A stretch of DNA of 28,465 nt, from positions 1-28,465 of the forward strand of contig JAVWHX010000028.1 in the NCBI GenBank assembly GCA_036639875.1. The letters run 5' to 3'. The notes below the pieces were generated by a model. It did not search any database and was not told the origin of the DNA. It worked only from the letters and a program-made list of their open reading frames with translations. The DNA comes from JAVWHX01 sp036639875 (GTDB lineage: Bacteria > Bacillota_I > Bacilli_A > Erysipelotrichales > Coprobacillaceae). A program made the translations under genes and the position numbers. The stretch's first letter is position 1. Each line of letters begins with the position of its first letter. Positions 6,888 to 14,862 of the stretch are shown here, in pieces.

Positions 6888-8441
6888 TTATATAATCTTT
6901 GTAGAACACTCTTCTAAGTTGATAACTTCATCAACAATTGGTAAATAGAATTCAGGTTCATGGCTTACCAAAATAACAGCACCCTTAAAAGCTTTTAAAG
7001 CTGTTTGTAATGAATCTTTAGCTTCTACATCTAAATGATTAGTAGGTTCATCTAATACAAGAACATTTGCTTGTCGATTCATGATAGCGCATAATCTTGC
7101 TTTAGCATTTTCACCACCAGATAAAACTTTGACTAATGATTCAATATGATCAGTTGTTAATCCACACTTTGCTAACATAGAACGAATCTCACCATTATTT
7201 CTATCTGGATACAAATCCCATAAGTAATCTAATGTTGTCTTATTTTCAGGAACTTCTTCTTGTTTAAAGAAACCTATTTCAACAAAAGGATCTTTCTCTA
7301 CTGTTCCACCATAAGGTTTTAACATCCCTATTAATGTCTTTAATAAAGTTGTTTTTCCTAAACCATTAACCCCTTTAATAGCAACCTTTTTATTTCTTTC
7401 AAAAGATAAATTCATAGGTTTAGTCAGTGCTGAATCATAACCAATAACTAAATCTTTACAATCAAATAAAACTTTACCCGGAGTTCTTGCTTCTTCAAAA
7501 GAAAATATAGGTTTAATCTTTTCTTTAGGTTTAGATATTAAATCCATCTTATCTAATTTCTTTTGTCTTGATGATGCCATATTCCTTGTTGCTACTCTTG
7601 CCTTATTTCTTGCTATAAAATCTTCCATATCAGAGATTTCTTTTTGTTGTTTTTTATAAGCATTTTCTTGTTGTTTCTTTTTAAGTTCTACTTGTTCAAG
7701 ATAATAATCATAATCTCCTTTATATCTAGATAAATCACCATCATCTAATGCATAAATAACATTTGTAACTTTATTTAAGAAAGGTACATCATGACTAACT
7801 AATATAAAAGCATTTTCATAGTTCTGTAAGAAATTTACTAACCAATAAATATGTTGTTCATCTAAATAGTTAGTCGGTTCATCTAAGATTAAAATCATTG
7901 GATTCTCTAACAATAATTTTGTAAGCAAGACTTTAGAACGTTGTCCACCAGATAACTCTTCCACATCTTTATCTAAACCAATATCATTTAATCCAAGTCC
8001 CCCAGCAACTTCCTTAATCTTAACATCAGTCATATAAAAACCACCATGATCTAAGATTTCTTGAATTTCTCCTACTTCTTCAAGTAACTTTGTCATAGTT
8101 TCATCATCAGCCGTTGTCATCTGTTCATACATAGCTAACATTTCTTTCTCTAAATCATAATAATGCTTAAATGCACCTTGTAATACTTCAAAAATTGTTT
8201 GACCTGGTTGTAATGCTGTATGTTGATCTAAATATCCTGTTGTAATACGTTTACACCATTCAATCTTTCCTTCATCAGGAGCAATCTTACCAGTAATAAT
8301 ATTTAAGAAAGTTGACTTTCCTTCACCATTAGCTCCTACAAGTCCAATATGTTCCCCATTTAATAAACGAAAACTTGCATTATTTAATATTGTTCTTCCA
8401 CCAAAATCATGACTTACACTCTCTACATTTAATATACTCAC
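6888..8441 (-). CDS. ABC-F family ATPase
   Basis: The 517-residue protein has two ABC domains and no membrane segments. Domain 1: Walker A GANGEGKST (36-44), LSGGQ (163-167), LDEPTN (186-191), SHD (216-218). Domain 2: Walker A GVNGLGKTT (357-365), LSGGE (440-444), LDEPTNHL (463-470). The charged linker (about 245-310, rich in Lys/Gln) is the P-site-tRNA interaction motif. ABC-F proteins act on the ribosome as translation factors or antibiotic-protection proteins. This one looks like the housekeeping YkpA/YbiT-type group rather than a known resistance determinant, but that call is tentative. It starts at GTG with GAGG 7 nt upstream. Its own promoter and terminator make it monocistronic. Confidence 0.92.
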   Translation of the reverse strand: MSILNVESVSHDFGGRTILNNASFRLLNGEHIGLVGANGEGKSTFLNIITGKIAPDEGKIEWCKRITTGYLDQHTALQPGQTIFEVLQGAFKHYYDLEKEMLAMYEQMTTADDETMTKLLEEVGEIQEILDHGGFYMTDVKIKEVAGGLGLNDIGLDKDVEELSGGQRSKVLLTKLLLENPMILILDEPTNYLDEQHIYWLVNFLQNYENAFILVSHDVPFLNKVTNVIYALDDGDLSRYKGDYDYYLEQVELKKKQQENAYKKQQKEISDMEDFIARNKARVATRNMASSRQKKLDKMDLISKPKEKIKPIFSFEEARTPGKVLFDCKDLVIGYDSALTKPMNLSFERNKKVAIKGVNGLGKTTLLKTLIGMLKPYGGTVEKDPFVEIGFFKQEEVPENKTTLDYLWDLYPDRNNGEIRSMLAKCGLTTDHIESLVKVLSGGENAKARLCAIMNRQANVLVLDEPTNHLDVEAKDSLQTALKAFKGAVILVSHEPEFYLPIVDEVINLEECSTKII

Positions 8442-8472
8442 ACTTATTCCTCAATTCTTTTTTATTAACTTT

Positions 8473-8500
8473 ATTATACATATTTACCTATATAAAGCAA
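8473..8500 (-). promoter_or_regulatory. Promoter of the ABC-F gene
   Basis: On the minus strand TTGCTT and TATAAT are separated by 16 bp. Initiation near 8466 leaves a leader of about 25 nt. Confidence 0.6.
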
Positions 8501-8567
8501 TCTCTTATCTTTTTCTTTTATAATGAAAATAAGGAATATAACATTTTATATTCCTAAATCATTTCTT

Positions 8568-9245
8568 TTATTCAATTGGTCTTTTAAACCTATCATAATT
8601 GACTTCTTTTTTAGGTTTGGCATAAACAAAATTTCTGAGTTTATTTTGAACAAATGGAATAAGAATACTCACCCTATAACATAATACTCCAAATATAAAA
8701 CCCGTTAAATGCATAGCAACATCACCAAAGTCAAAAGAGTACTGTAAGTATTGAGTAAGAAAACAAATCAATACTTGTACTATTTCTATGCCTGCAATAA
8801 ACATACTACCATACCAGATGGCATTATCTCTATTCCACTTTATATTCACTATATAACCTAATGGAACAAACATGAGATAATGAACAATTGCCCAAGCTGT
8901 TTGAATTTCTAATCGATAGAGTGGTGAAGTAAATAAAATCATCAATCTTAAATCAAACCTAAAATTATAATTTTCTCCAGCATATGTAACAACAGGAAAA
9001 AACAGTACACAGATTACAAATACTATATAGATAACCACAAAAGTTATAAACCCCAATTTATATACTTGTTTATTCTTCCTATAAAAATAATAAATGAGTA
9101 TCATAGATATGACAACGAAACCTATATAAGGAAATCTATAAGTGTTAACAAACTCTACTCCACCTTCATAATAAATAAAGTCATCCAAAAATAGACCTCC
9201 ATTCTCCCTACAATATAATTTTACCATTGGTACTAGATTTATCAT
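8568..9245 (-). CDS. VanZ-like membrane protein
   Basis: The 225-residue protein has about five hydrophobic segments (roughly 38-56, 63-85, 112-130, 145-165, 172-195). It shows the VanZ-family pattern: HYLMFVPLGYIVNI, then an acidic/aromatic EIVQVL helix, then DFGDVAMHLTGFIFG, where the family has an (R)-x-D-x-D-x-x-x-N-x-x-G loop. VanZ confers low-level teicoplanin resistance in one setting, but most VanZ-like proteins have no known function. The start is uncertain because only a weak GTGGA element precedes the ATG. The tail after the last helix is strongly basic and cytoplasmic. Confidence 0.8.
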   Translation of the reverse strand: MINLVPMVKLYCRENGGLFLDDFIYYEGGVEFVNTYRFPYIGFVVISMILIYYFYRKNKQVYKLGFITFVVIYIVFVICVLFFPVVTYAGENYNFRFDLRLMILFTSPLYRLEIQTAWAIVHYLMFVPLGYIVNIKWNRDNAIWYGSMFIAGIEIVQVLICFLTQYLQYSFDFGDVAMHLTGFIFGVLCYRVSILIPFVQNKLRNFVYAKPKKEVNYDRFKRPIE

Positions 9246-9648
9246 GTGATATTTTCCACTTGGTAGATTTGTAAAATTTGTATACTCATCCCATTTTTAA
9301 ATAGTTCAACAATCATGTAATTGTTTAAATCATTTTTTGGTAGGATGTATAAATACTCCTATAGACCCATTACTTTGATTCATCGAATTTTTTGGAAATG
9401 AAAAATCATTATTTAATGCTTTAACATTCATGATTTTTGTAAAAACCAAGGAACCTAATAGTAAATAGCATAATATTTTTTTAATATTATAATCCCTCTT
9501 TCTATACTATCTTATTCCTTCAAAGATTGTTTTAAAAGCAATAAAGCATTAAAGCTTTGTTAAGATTAAATAAAAGGATTTCTTAATACTTAAATAATTC
9601 ATTCATTGTATCAAACGCAACTATTTGCACTATGTTTATATTATTAAG
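9246..9648 (-). other. 403-bp region without a standard gene
   Basis: No ATG/GTG/TTG-started gene with a ribosome site is visible. It contains the AUU-started signal-peptide ORF described separately (9330-9485) and a weak 5-bp hairpin near 9545-9570 that could terminate the gene ending at 9649. Confidence 0.6.
9330..9485 (-). CDS. Possible small secreted peptide with AUU start
   Basis: This 51-codon frame begins ATT-AAA-AAA and ends TGA at 9330. It has AGAGGG (9494-9499) 8 nt upstream, as good a ribosome site as its neighbours have. The product reads as a classic signal peptide: KK, then ILCYLLLGSLVF, then NVKA as a possible cleavage site, then about 28 polar residues (FSFPKNSMNQSNGSIGVF). 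No canonical start codon occurs in frame between an upstream stop and codon 19. It is either a gene using the rare AUU start or a gene recently disabled by an ATG-to-ATT change. It was not recognised as any family. It is same-strand with the VanZ gene downstream. Confidence 0.35.
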   Translation of the reverse strand: MKKILCYLLLGSLVFTKIMNVKALNNDFSFPKNSMNQSNGSIGVFIHPTKK

Positions 9649-10581
9649 CTATGCAGTAAAAAACTGATCATTCTCCATTCCACAATGATCAAATGTTAAA
9701 ACCTCGATACATTTTTTATACTTATATATTTTTATAATAGCTTCACCTAATAAACACTCTTCAATTTGTCTTATCATTTGCCCTTCTTTTGGCGCATCTA
9801 ATATATAAGTTGGTCCCATTTTTAGATAACACTTTATTAAGTATTGTCCTTGTCTTATAGTCAATCGATAATTGTTTCCTATCTTTTTAGCTTTAACAAC
9901 ATATGCGCCATAATAAGATGCAATGTTATACTCTTTTCCTTCCACAACAAGATTCATAATAACTCCAGTAAAATGAAATTTCTTTAAAGGAATAGTTGCA
10001 CACGATAGAAATAGTATTGCATCTTTTTTTTGACAACAATGACTTTGAACCCAAAAGTATTTAGAGGGAAATGATGTTCCCCAATCTTTTTCTTGATATA
10101 TTATACCTTCTATATCATACTTCATATTTTGAAATTGAAGATGTCCCTTTGTAGCACTTCCTAAATTAGTAATTGCATGATTACATTCCATATTCTTTAA
10201 ATATGCAAATGGTCCCATTATTGTAGGGGCAAAAGGTGTTGTTCTTATATATTTTGGCATTTCTAATTCTAAATCTATATTGACTGATAAATTCTCATCT
10301 TCTATATGAATATAATGTTTTTTTAAGATTGTCTTTTTTATTTTAATCATAAATGGTATATCTTGATATTGAAATTCACTAATATCATAACTTACTCTTT
10401 CCATCTTTTGAGAAAGAGTATGAAAAACTTGGATAAAGACTTCTTGTTTTTCTTTTGTTTTTGCTATACCAATAATACACGCTACTGATAATTGTTTATC
10501 AATAACACGAAAATACCAACCCTCAAAGGCTGGTATTTTATTGATTTGATGTAATTGTAATTCTTGTTCATATGAAATCAT
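9649..10581 (-). CDS. Tocopherol-cyclase-fold family protein
   Basis: The 310-residue protein matches the tocopherol cyclase-like family at its conserved blocks: FEGWYF (19-24), MGPFAYLKNMECNHAI (122-137), EKDWGTSFP (164-172), and WVQSH (177-181). The plant and cyanobacterial founders cyclise phytylquinols, but Firmicutes members are uncharacterised and no tocopherol pathway is visible here. A lipocalin-like lipid or quinone-binding role is a reasonable guess only. The start at 10581 is chosen for GGGGTG 5 nt upstream; the open frame to 10677 would overlap the preceding gene. It lies 64 bp after a PNPOx-like flavoprotein gene on the same strand, a likely pair. Confidence 0.82.
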   Translation of the reverse strand: MISYEQELQLHQINKIPAFEGWYFRVIDKQLSVACIIGIAKTKEKQEVFIQVFHTLSQKMERVSYDISEFQYQDIPFMIKIKKTILKKHYIHIEDENLSVNIDLELEMPKYIRTTPFAPTIMGPFAYLKNMECNHAITNLGSATKGHLQFQNMKYDIEGIIYQEKDWGTSFPSKYFWVQSHCCQKKDAILFLSCATIPLKKFHFTGVIMNLVVEGKEYNIASYYGAYVVKAKKIGNNYRLTIRQGQYLIKCYLKMGPTYILDAPKEGQMIRQIEECLLGEAIIKIYKYKKCIEVLTFDHCGMENDQFFTA

Positions 10582-10645
10582 AGTATCACCCCATAAATGA
10601 TATGCATGTAAAGTAGATATTATGTCATATTCTTTATCATTATGA

Positions 10646-11116
10646 TTATAATACAAGTTCTTTTGCTTGTTTACCACTCATATGCTCAATATCAATCTCT
10701 ATCATAGTGACAACTTTTATAAATTTATCTATTTCTTTTGTATTATCTAGGTATGGAGAATATTTAGTTGCTAATATTTCCAATGATTCTCTTTTTTCAT
10801 TATCGTCAAGTATTCTTGCTTTACCAAAAACAATAACACTTCTAAAATATGTTGTGTATTCCTCTGGTACAATTTGATCTTTGTCAATAACACAAAAAGA
10901 AACTTTATTATTATACTGAATAGCATCCAACTTATGTCCACTTTTAGCGCAATGAAAGTATATCTTTGAATTATGATAAACATAACTCAAAGGAACCGCA
11001 TAAGAATACTCATCTTCCCCTATACATGCAAGTACACCTGAAGTTCCTCTTTTTAATATTTCTATATTCTCTTCCAATGATAATTCTTGTTTATTTCTTC
11101 TCATTTGTTTAAACAT
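10646..11116 (-). CDS. Pyridoxamine 5'-phosphate oxidase-like flavoprotein (NimA-type)
   Basis: The 156-residue protein begins MFKQMRRNKQELSLEENIEILKR, the standard opening of small FMN-binding split-barrel proteins of the NimA/PNPOx-like group. It continues with GVLACIGEDEYSYAVPLSYVY, IYFHCAKSGHKLDAI and VSFCVI, the strands that bind FMN. Some relatives reduce nitroimidazoles; the natural substrate here cannot be told. GAGG lies 8 nt before the ATG. The pairing with the downstream tocopherol-cyclase-fold gene might indicate quinone or other redox-lipid chemistry (inference). Confidence 0.87.
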   Translation of the reverse strand: MFKQMRRNKQELSLEENIEILKRGTSGVLACIGEDEYSYAVPLSYVYHNSKIYFHCAKSGHKLDAIQYNNKVSFCVIDKDQIVPEEYTTYFRSVIVFGKARILDDNEKRESLEILATKYSPYLDNTKEIDKFIKVVTMIEIDIEHMSGKQAKELVL

Positions 11117-11209
11117 ATTTAATTCCTCACTTTATACTTATAAAATATCATGCGCTTTTTTAGATTTCAATATATATTATACATAAAGCTATACAAAAAC
11201 AAATCATAT

Positions 11210-11524
11210 CTATTTCTTGTTTTTTTGTATAATATCTAATCTTTCTTGAATCTTATCAATACTCTTTTTTATTAATTCCCACTCTTCGTTTTTATTTTCT
11301 TCATCACCATTATCCTTTGTATCATCTTTTTGACTATCTGTTGGAGGATTTTGTCCTTGTATATATAGTATATAGACACTGTTAAAAGATATAACACTTC
11401 CTAAGGTTGCTAGAAAAGTTCCAATAACTGCTTGTTCATCAGCACTAAAGCATTCCATGAATGCTGCACTAATTGCAATTAGTAATTCATCTAAGATTAA
11501 AGGATTAACATTTGGTAAAGGCAT
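11210..11524 (-). CDS. Small membrane protein with acidic linker and coiled coil, unknown function
   Basis: I do not recognise a characterised family. From the ATG at 11524 (GGTGA 5 nt upstream) the product is 104 residues. One or two hydrophobic stretches (about 10-25 and 33-57) are separated by FSADEQ. A highly acidic, low-complexity linker (about 59-80) follows, then an amphipathic C-terminal helix (WELIKKSIDKIQERLDIIQ) likely to form a coiled coil. An upstream ATG at 11560 lacks a ribosome site. The layout resembles small DUF membrane proteins found in many gut Firmicutes. It is transcribed divergently from the large c-di-GMP protein gene. Confidence 0.6.
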   Translation of the reverse strand: MPLPNVNPLILDELLIAISAAFMECFSADEQAVIGTFLATLGSVISFNSVYILYIQGQNPPTDSQKDDTKDNGDEENKNEEWELIKKSIDKIQERLDIIQKNKK

Positions 11525-11644
11525 ATATATCACCAATATAGTATATGAAATTATTTTCATAATGATTGTTTTGTTTTTATAAAATATATTTTAGTAAAGA
11601 ATACTTTTTTATATTTTGTAATAATTTCAATAGTTATTACAGTA

Positions 11645-11674
11645 TTGTTTATGGTAGAATATAAATAGTATAAA
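11645..11674 (+). promoter_or_regulatory. Candidate promoter of the c-di-GMP gene
   Basis: TTGTTT (11645-11650) and TATAAA (11669-11674) are spaced by 18 bp. The region is so A/T-rich that other -10 choices exist. No c-di-GMP riboswitch fits between here and the ATG at 11711. Confidence 0.35.
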
Positions 11675-11710
11675 ATTATATATATAATCTTAGACTATGG
11701 AGGAACAAGT

Positions 11711-14700
11711 ATGGCTGTAAAGAGACCAGATATATTAAAAGATATTCATCATAATATGTTGCTTGGATTAGCTGATAATTCAAGTTTTTACGAATGTCTA
11801 AAAGCAATTACAGAACAAAATGAAGTTTGGAGTATAATGACTTTTTCAATTGATGATTTCAAACATTTTAATGATATGTTTTCATATTCTTTTGGCAATA
11901 AAATTCTAGATAGCTTTGCAGATGAAATTATGAGTACTTTACCTATCGATGTTGAACTTTTCCGTTTAGACGGAAATAGTTTTGGAATTATTGCTTATAA
12001 TACTAGTGATTTTTTAACTGACTTATATTTAAAAATTAATGATTTAGCTCACTCATCACGTAATATTGATGGTTTGGATATATCTTTTAGTATAAGTGCT
12101 GGTATTTGTGAATATCCAAAAGATGGGGATAATCATGATATTTTATATAGAAATTCTCGTATAGCACTTTCTTATGCAAAAAAGAAGATTCAAAACAAGT
12201 TTGTTTATTATCAAGAAGAAATGGCTGAAAAAGAAGAACGTGATATGATCTTACTTGAAGATTTAAGATATAGTATTGATCATAATTTTGAAGGTTTTTC
12301 CCTAGTTTATCAACCTATTGTTTATGCAAAAGATAAAACATTATTTGGTTGTGAAGCTTTACTAAGGTATAGGTCTCCTTCTTTTACTGAGGGACTCTCT
12401 CCGTTTGTATTTATTCCTATATTGGAGAATAGTGGTTTGATTCTTGAAGTTGGAAAATGGATTATAGATACAGCATTTCAACAATGTGCTATATGGCGAA
12501 AGATGATGCCCGATTTTGAAATGAATATCAATGTATCTGCTAGACAATTTGATCAAGATGATTTTCCTGATTATGTACTAAGTACATTACATAAACATAA
12601 TTTAAATCCACAAGCAATTACTTTAGAACTTACAGAAAGTGAGCCTGCTCAGTTTGAATTTGTCAACAAAGCATTCTATATTCTTCGTAAACATGGGATT
12701 AAAACTGCTTTTGATGATTTTGGAACTGGTTATGCTTCACTTGATATATTCCGTTCTATTAGTGGTGATGAACTTAAAATTGACCGTTCATTCTTAGAAC
12801 GCATTACATATGATGTTACTGACCAAATATTATTACAATATATTATTGAAATGTGTCATACTATGAATATAAAAAGTTGCATTGAAGGAATTGAGAATAC
12901 AGAAACTGAAAATATTATTAGCCAATTAAATCCTGATTTATTACAAGGTTATCTGTATAGCCGACCTATTTCTTCTCAAGAGTTTGAAGATAAATTCTTG
13001 AAAGATATAATCTCATTAGAAAAACACTCAATACAAGATAGTGAAAATCGTTCTGCATTTGCTTATACTGAATTACGTCCTGCAAAACCAATGTCAATGT
13101 CTGCAATTGGAGATAATGCTTATGCTGGGATTATTCAAGTTGGTATGGATGATAACTTTACTCTTTTATCATGTAATGAGGGATATCGCCGCATGCTTGG
13201 TTATAGTGCCAAAGAAATTGAAGAGAAGTTTGGAAATCAAGCTTTAGGTTTTGTTCATGTTGATGATATTCAGTGGGTAAATGCTGAAGTCCGTAGACAA
13301 TTGGGTATGGGTGATACGCTTCATAGTGAGTTCCGTATTACAAAGAAGGATGGTTCTTCTCTTTGGGTATTTGGTAGTGGTAATGTAGCATATAGTCAAG
13401 ATGGTAATCCAAGTTTGATTGTAGTTATTATGGATATAGATGAAGAAAAAAAGAAACAGTTAAGAGAAATAGAAAATCATAAATTATATAATGAGGTTAT
13501 TGAGAATATACCTAATGGTGTTATCTGCACAAAAGATAATGATACTCTAGAAATAGAATATTTATCACCTTCTTTCTTAACATTAATTGGATATACAGAA
13601 ATAGAAATAAAAAACAATTTTTCAAATCAATTAAGTCAGCTTATTATTAGAGAAGATTATAAAGAGTTTATAGAAGACCTTCATAGTCAAAAAAATCAAG
13701 ACAATTTTATTAATCTATTATTTAAGATTCCTTGTAAAGATAATTCTTTAATTAGAGTTGAAGCGCTCGTTTCACAAATAACGAATTCACACTCTTCAGA
13801 AAGTAAATTATGTTTTAGTATAGTTAATGCTACAGAAGTATCTGCACCTATACAAAAGAAAACACAAATTATGAAGCATCTATATCAACAAGCAAATCAA
13901 CGATTTGAAGATGTTAATTTTGAGTATAATTTTCATACAAATTGTGCAATGGTGAGCAAGAGTTTTGAAACTATGTTTGGTTATGAACTACCTGATGATA
14001 ACATTATAAGTTTAGATATTATTTTATCTAAAAATACAGATTTATTTAATGAAGCAGTTGAAATAATACAAATGAGTGGATATTGTGATCCTATTAAAAT
14101 TCATATGACGCGTAGTGATCAAACTAAGATATGGTGCGAGGTTTTTCTAACTGCGCGAGATCATAGTAATCGTGAGAATTCTATTATTGATGGCAAAATT
14201 GTAAATATTGATTATCAGTATAAAGAAGATATGAAAAGTCAAAGTTCACAATATGATAAATTAACAAGACTTATCAATAAGGCAACTTCAGAAAAACTTA
14301 TATCTTTATTATTAAAAAATAATCCTGATAGGTATTTTGCATTATTTATTTTAGATGTTAATAACTTTTCTGAAATTAATAATACTTATGGTCATTATAT
14401 AGGTGATATTGTACTTAAAACTGTATCATTAAGACTTAAGAATATGTTCCGTGAAAGCGATATTATTGGTCGTATTGGTGGAGATGAATTTATTATTTTT
14501 ATGAAATTTAATAATGATTATCAAGTTATTGAAGAACGTTGTAATCTTTTGATGGAATATGTTTGTTCACCAATAAAAATCAATAATTTTGAACCTTTCA
14601 ATATTGATATCAGTATTGGTGTTAGTACAACTCAGAGTGAAAATACAACATTTGCTCATCTATTTAGTCTTGCTGATAGAGCTATGTATCGTGTTAAAAA

Positions 14701-14734
14701 ATCTAAACATTTAAATTATTCTATTACAGATTAA
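11711..14734 (+). CDS. c-di-GMP protein: degenerate GGDEF - EAL - PAS repeats - GGDEF
   Basis: The 1007-residue protein has no signal peptide or membrane helices. Residues about 15-175 are a GGDEF fold in which the signature is RLDGN (85-89), so it is catalytically dead. Residues about 180-430 are an EAL phosphodiesterase with the key residues present: E215-A-L, N274, E306 in LELTES, DDFGTG (335-340), K356, E392 and Q412. Residues about 460-580 and 590-710 are PAS domains, and 725-835 a probable third. Residues about 848-1005 form a GGDEF with intact GGDEF (923-927) and an RESD inhibitory site (914-917) exactly five residues upstream. It could both make and break c-di-GMP. GGAGGA lies 6 nt before the ATG. 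Confidence 0.93.
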   Translation: MAVKRPDILKDIHHNMLLGLADNSSFYECLKAITEQNEVWSIMTFSIDDFKHFNDMFSYSFGNKILDSFADEIMSTLPIDVELFRLDGNSFGIIAYNTSDFLTDLYLKINDLAHSSRNIDGLDISFSISAGICEYPKDGDNHDILYRNSRIALSYAKKKIQNKFVYYQEEMAEKEERDMILLEDLRYSIDHNFEGFSLVYQPIVYAKDKTLFGCEALLRYRSPSFTEGLSPFVFIPILENSGLILEVGKWIIDTAFQQCAIWRKMMPDFEMNINVSARQFDQDDFPDYVLSTLHKHNLNPQAITLELTESEPAQFEFVNKAFYILRKHGIKTAFDDFGTGYASLDIFRSISGDELKIDRSFLERITYDVTDQILLQYIIEMCHTMNIKSCIEGIENTETENIISQLNPDLLQGYLYSRPISSQEFEDKFLKDIISLEKHSIQDSENRSAFAYTELRPAKPMSMSAIGDNAYAGIIQVGMDDNFTLLSCNEGYRRMLGYSAKEIEEKFGNQALGFVHVDDIQWVNAEVRRQLGMGDTLHSEFRITKKDGSSLWVFGSGNVAYSQDGNPSLIVVIMDIDEEKKKQLREIENHKLYNEVIENIPNGVICTKDNDTLEIEYLSPSFLTLIGYTEIEIKNNFSNQLSQLIIREDYKEFIEDLHSQKNQDNFINLLFKIPCKDNSLIRVEALVSQITNSHSSESKLCFSIVNATEVSAPIQKKTQIMKHLYQQANQRFEDVNFEYNFHTNCAMVSKSFETMFGYELPDDNIISLDIILSKNTDLFNEAVEIIQMSGYCDPIKIHMTRSDQTKIWCEVFLTARDHSNRENSIIDGKIVNIDYQYKEDMKSQSSQYDKLTRLINKATSEKLISLLLKNNPDRYFALFILDVNNFSEINNTYGHYIGDIVLKTVSLRLKNMFRESDIIGRIGGDEFIIFMKFNNDYQVIEERCNLLMEYVCSPIKINNFEPFNIDISIGVSTTQSENTTFAHLFSLADRAMYRVKKSKHLNYSITD

Positions 14735-14736
14735 AA

Positions 14737-14770
14737 AGAGATTAAGCTGAAAAGTTTAATCTCTCTTTTT
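14737..14770. terminator. Bidirectional terminator
   Basis: A 9-bp stem (AGAGATTAA with TTAATCTCT, 10-nt loop) carries T runs on both strands. It ends the plus-strand c-di-GMP gene and the minus-strand 5'-nucleotidase gene, which converge here. Confidence 0.8.
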
Positions 14771-14862
14771 CTATAACAAATATATTATTACTCTTTCAAA
14801 ATTTTCGTTGTAAATATAGAATCAATATTATTTATGAATTTAAAGTATGAGATACTTTTACC

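Noticed and set aside
6888..8441. ABC-F gene as an antibiotic-resistance determinant
   Set aside because: The sequence looks like the housekeeping YkpA/YbiT-type group and no resistance leader or mobile context is visible.
11561..11710. c-di-GMP riboswitch upstream of the EAL/GGDEF gene
   Set aside because: The leader is too short and lacks the conserved GEMM core.
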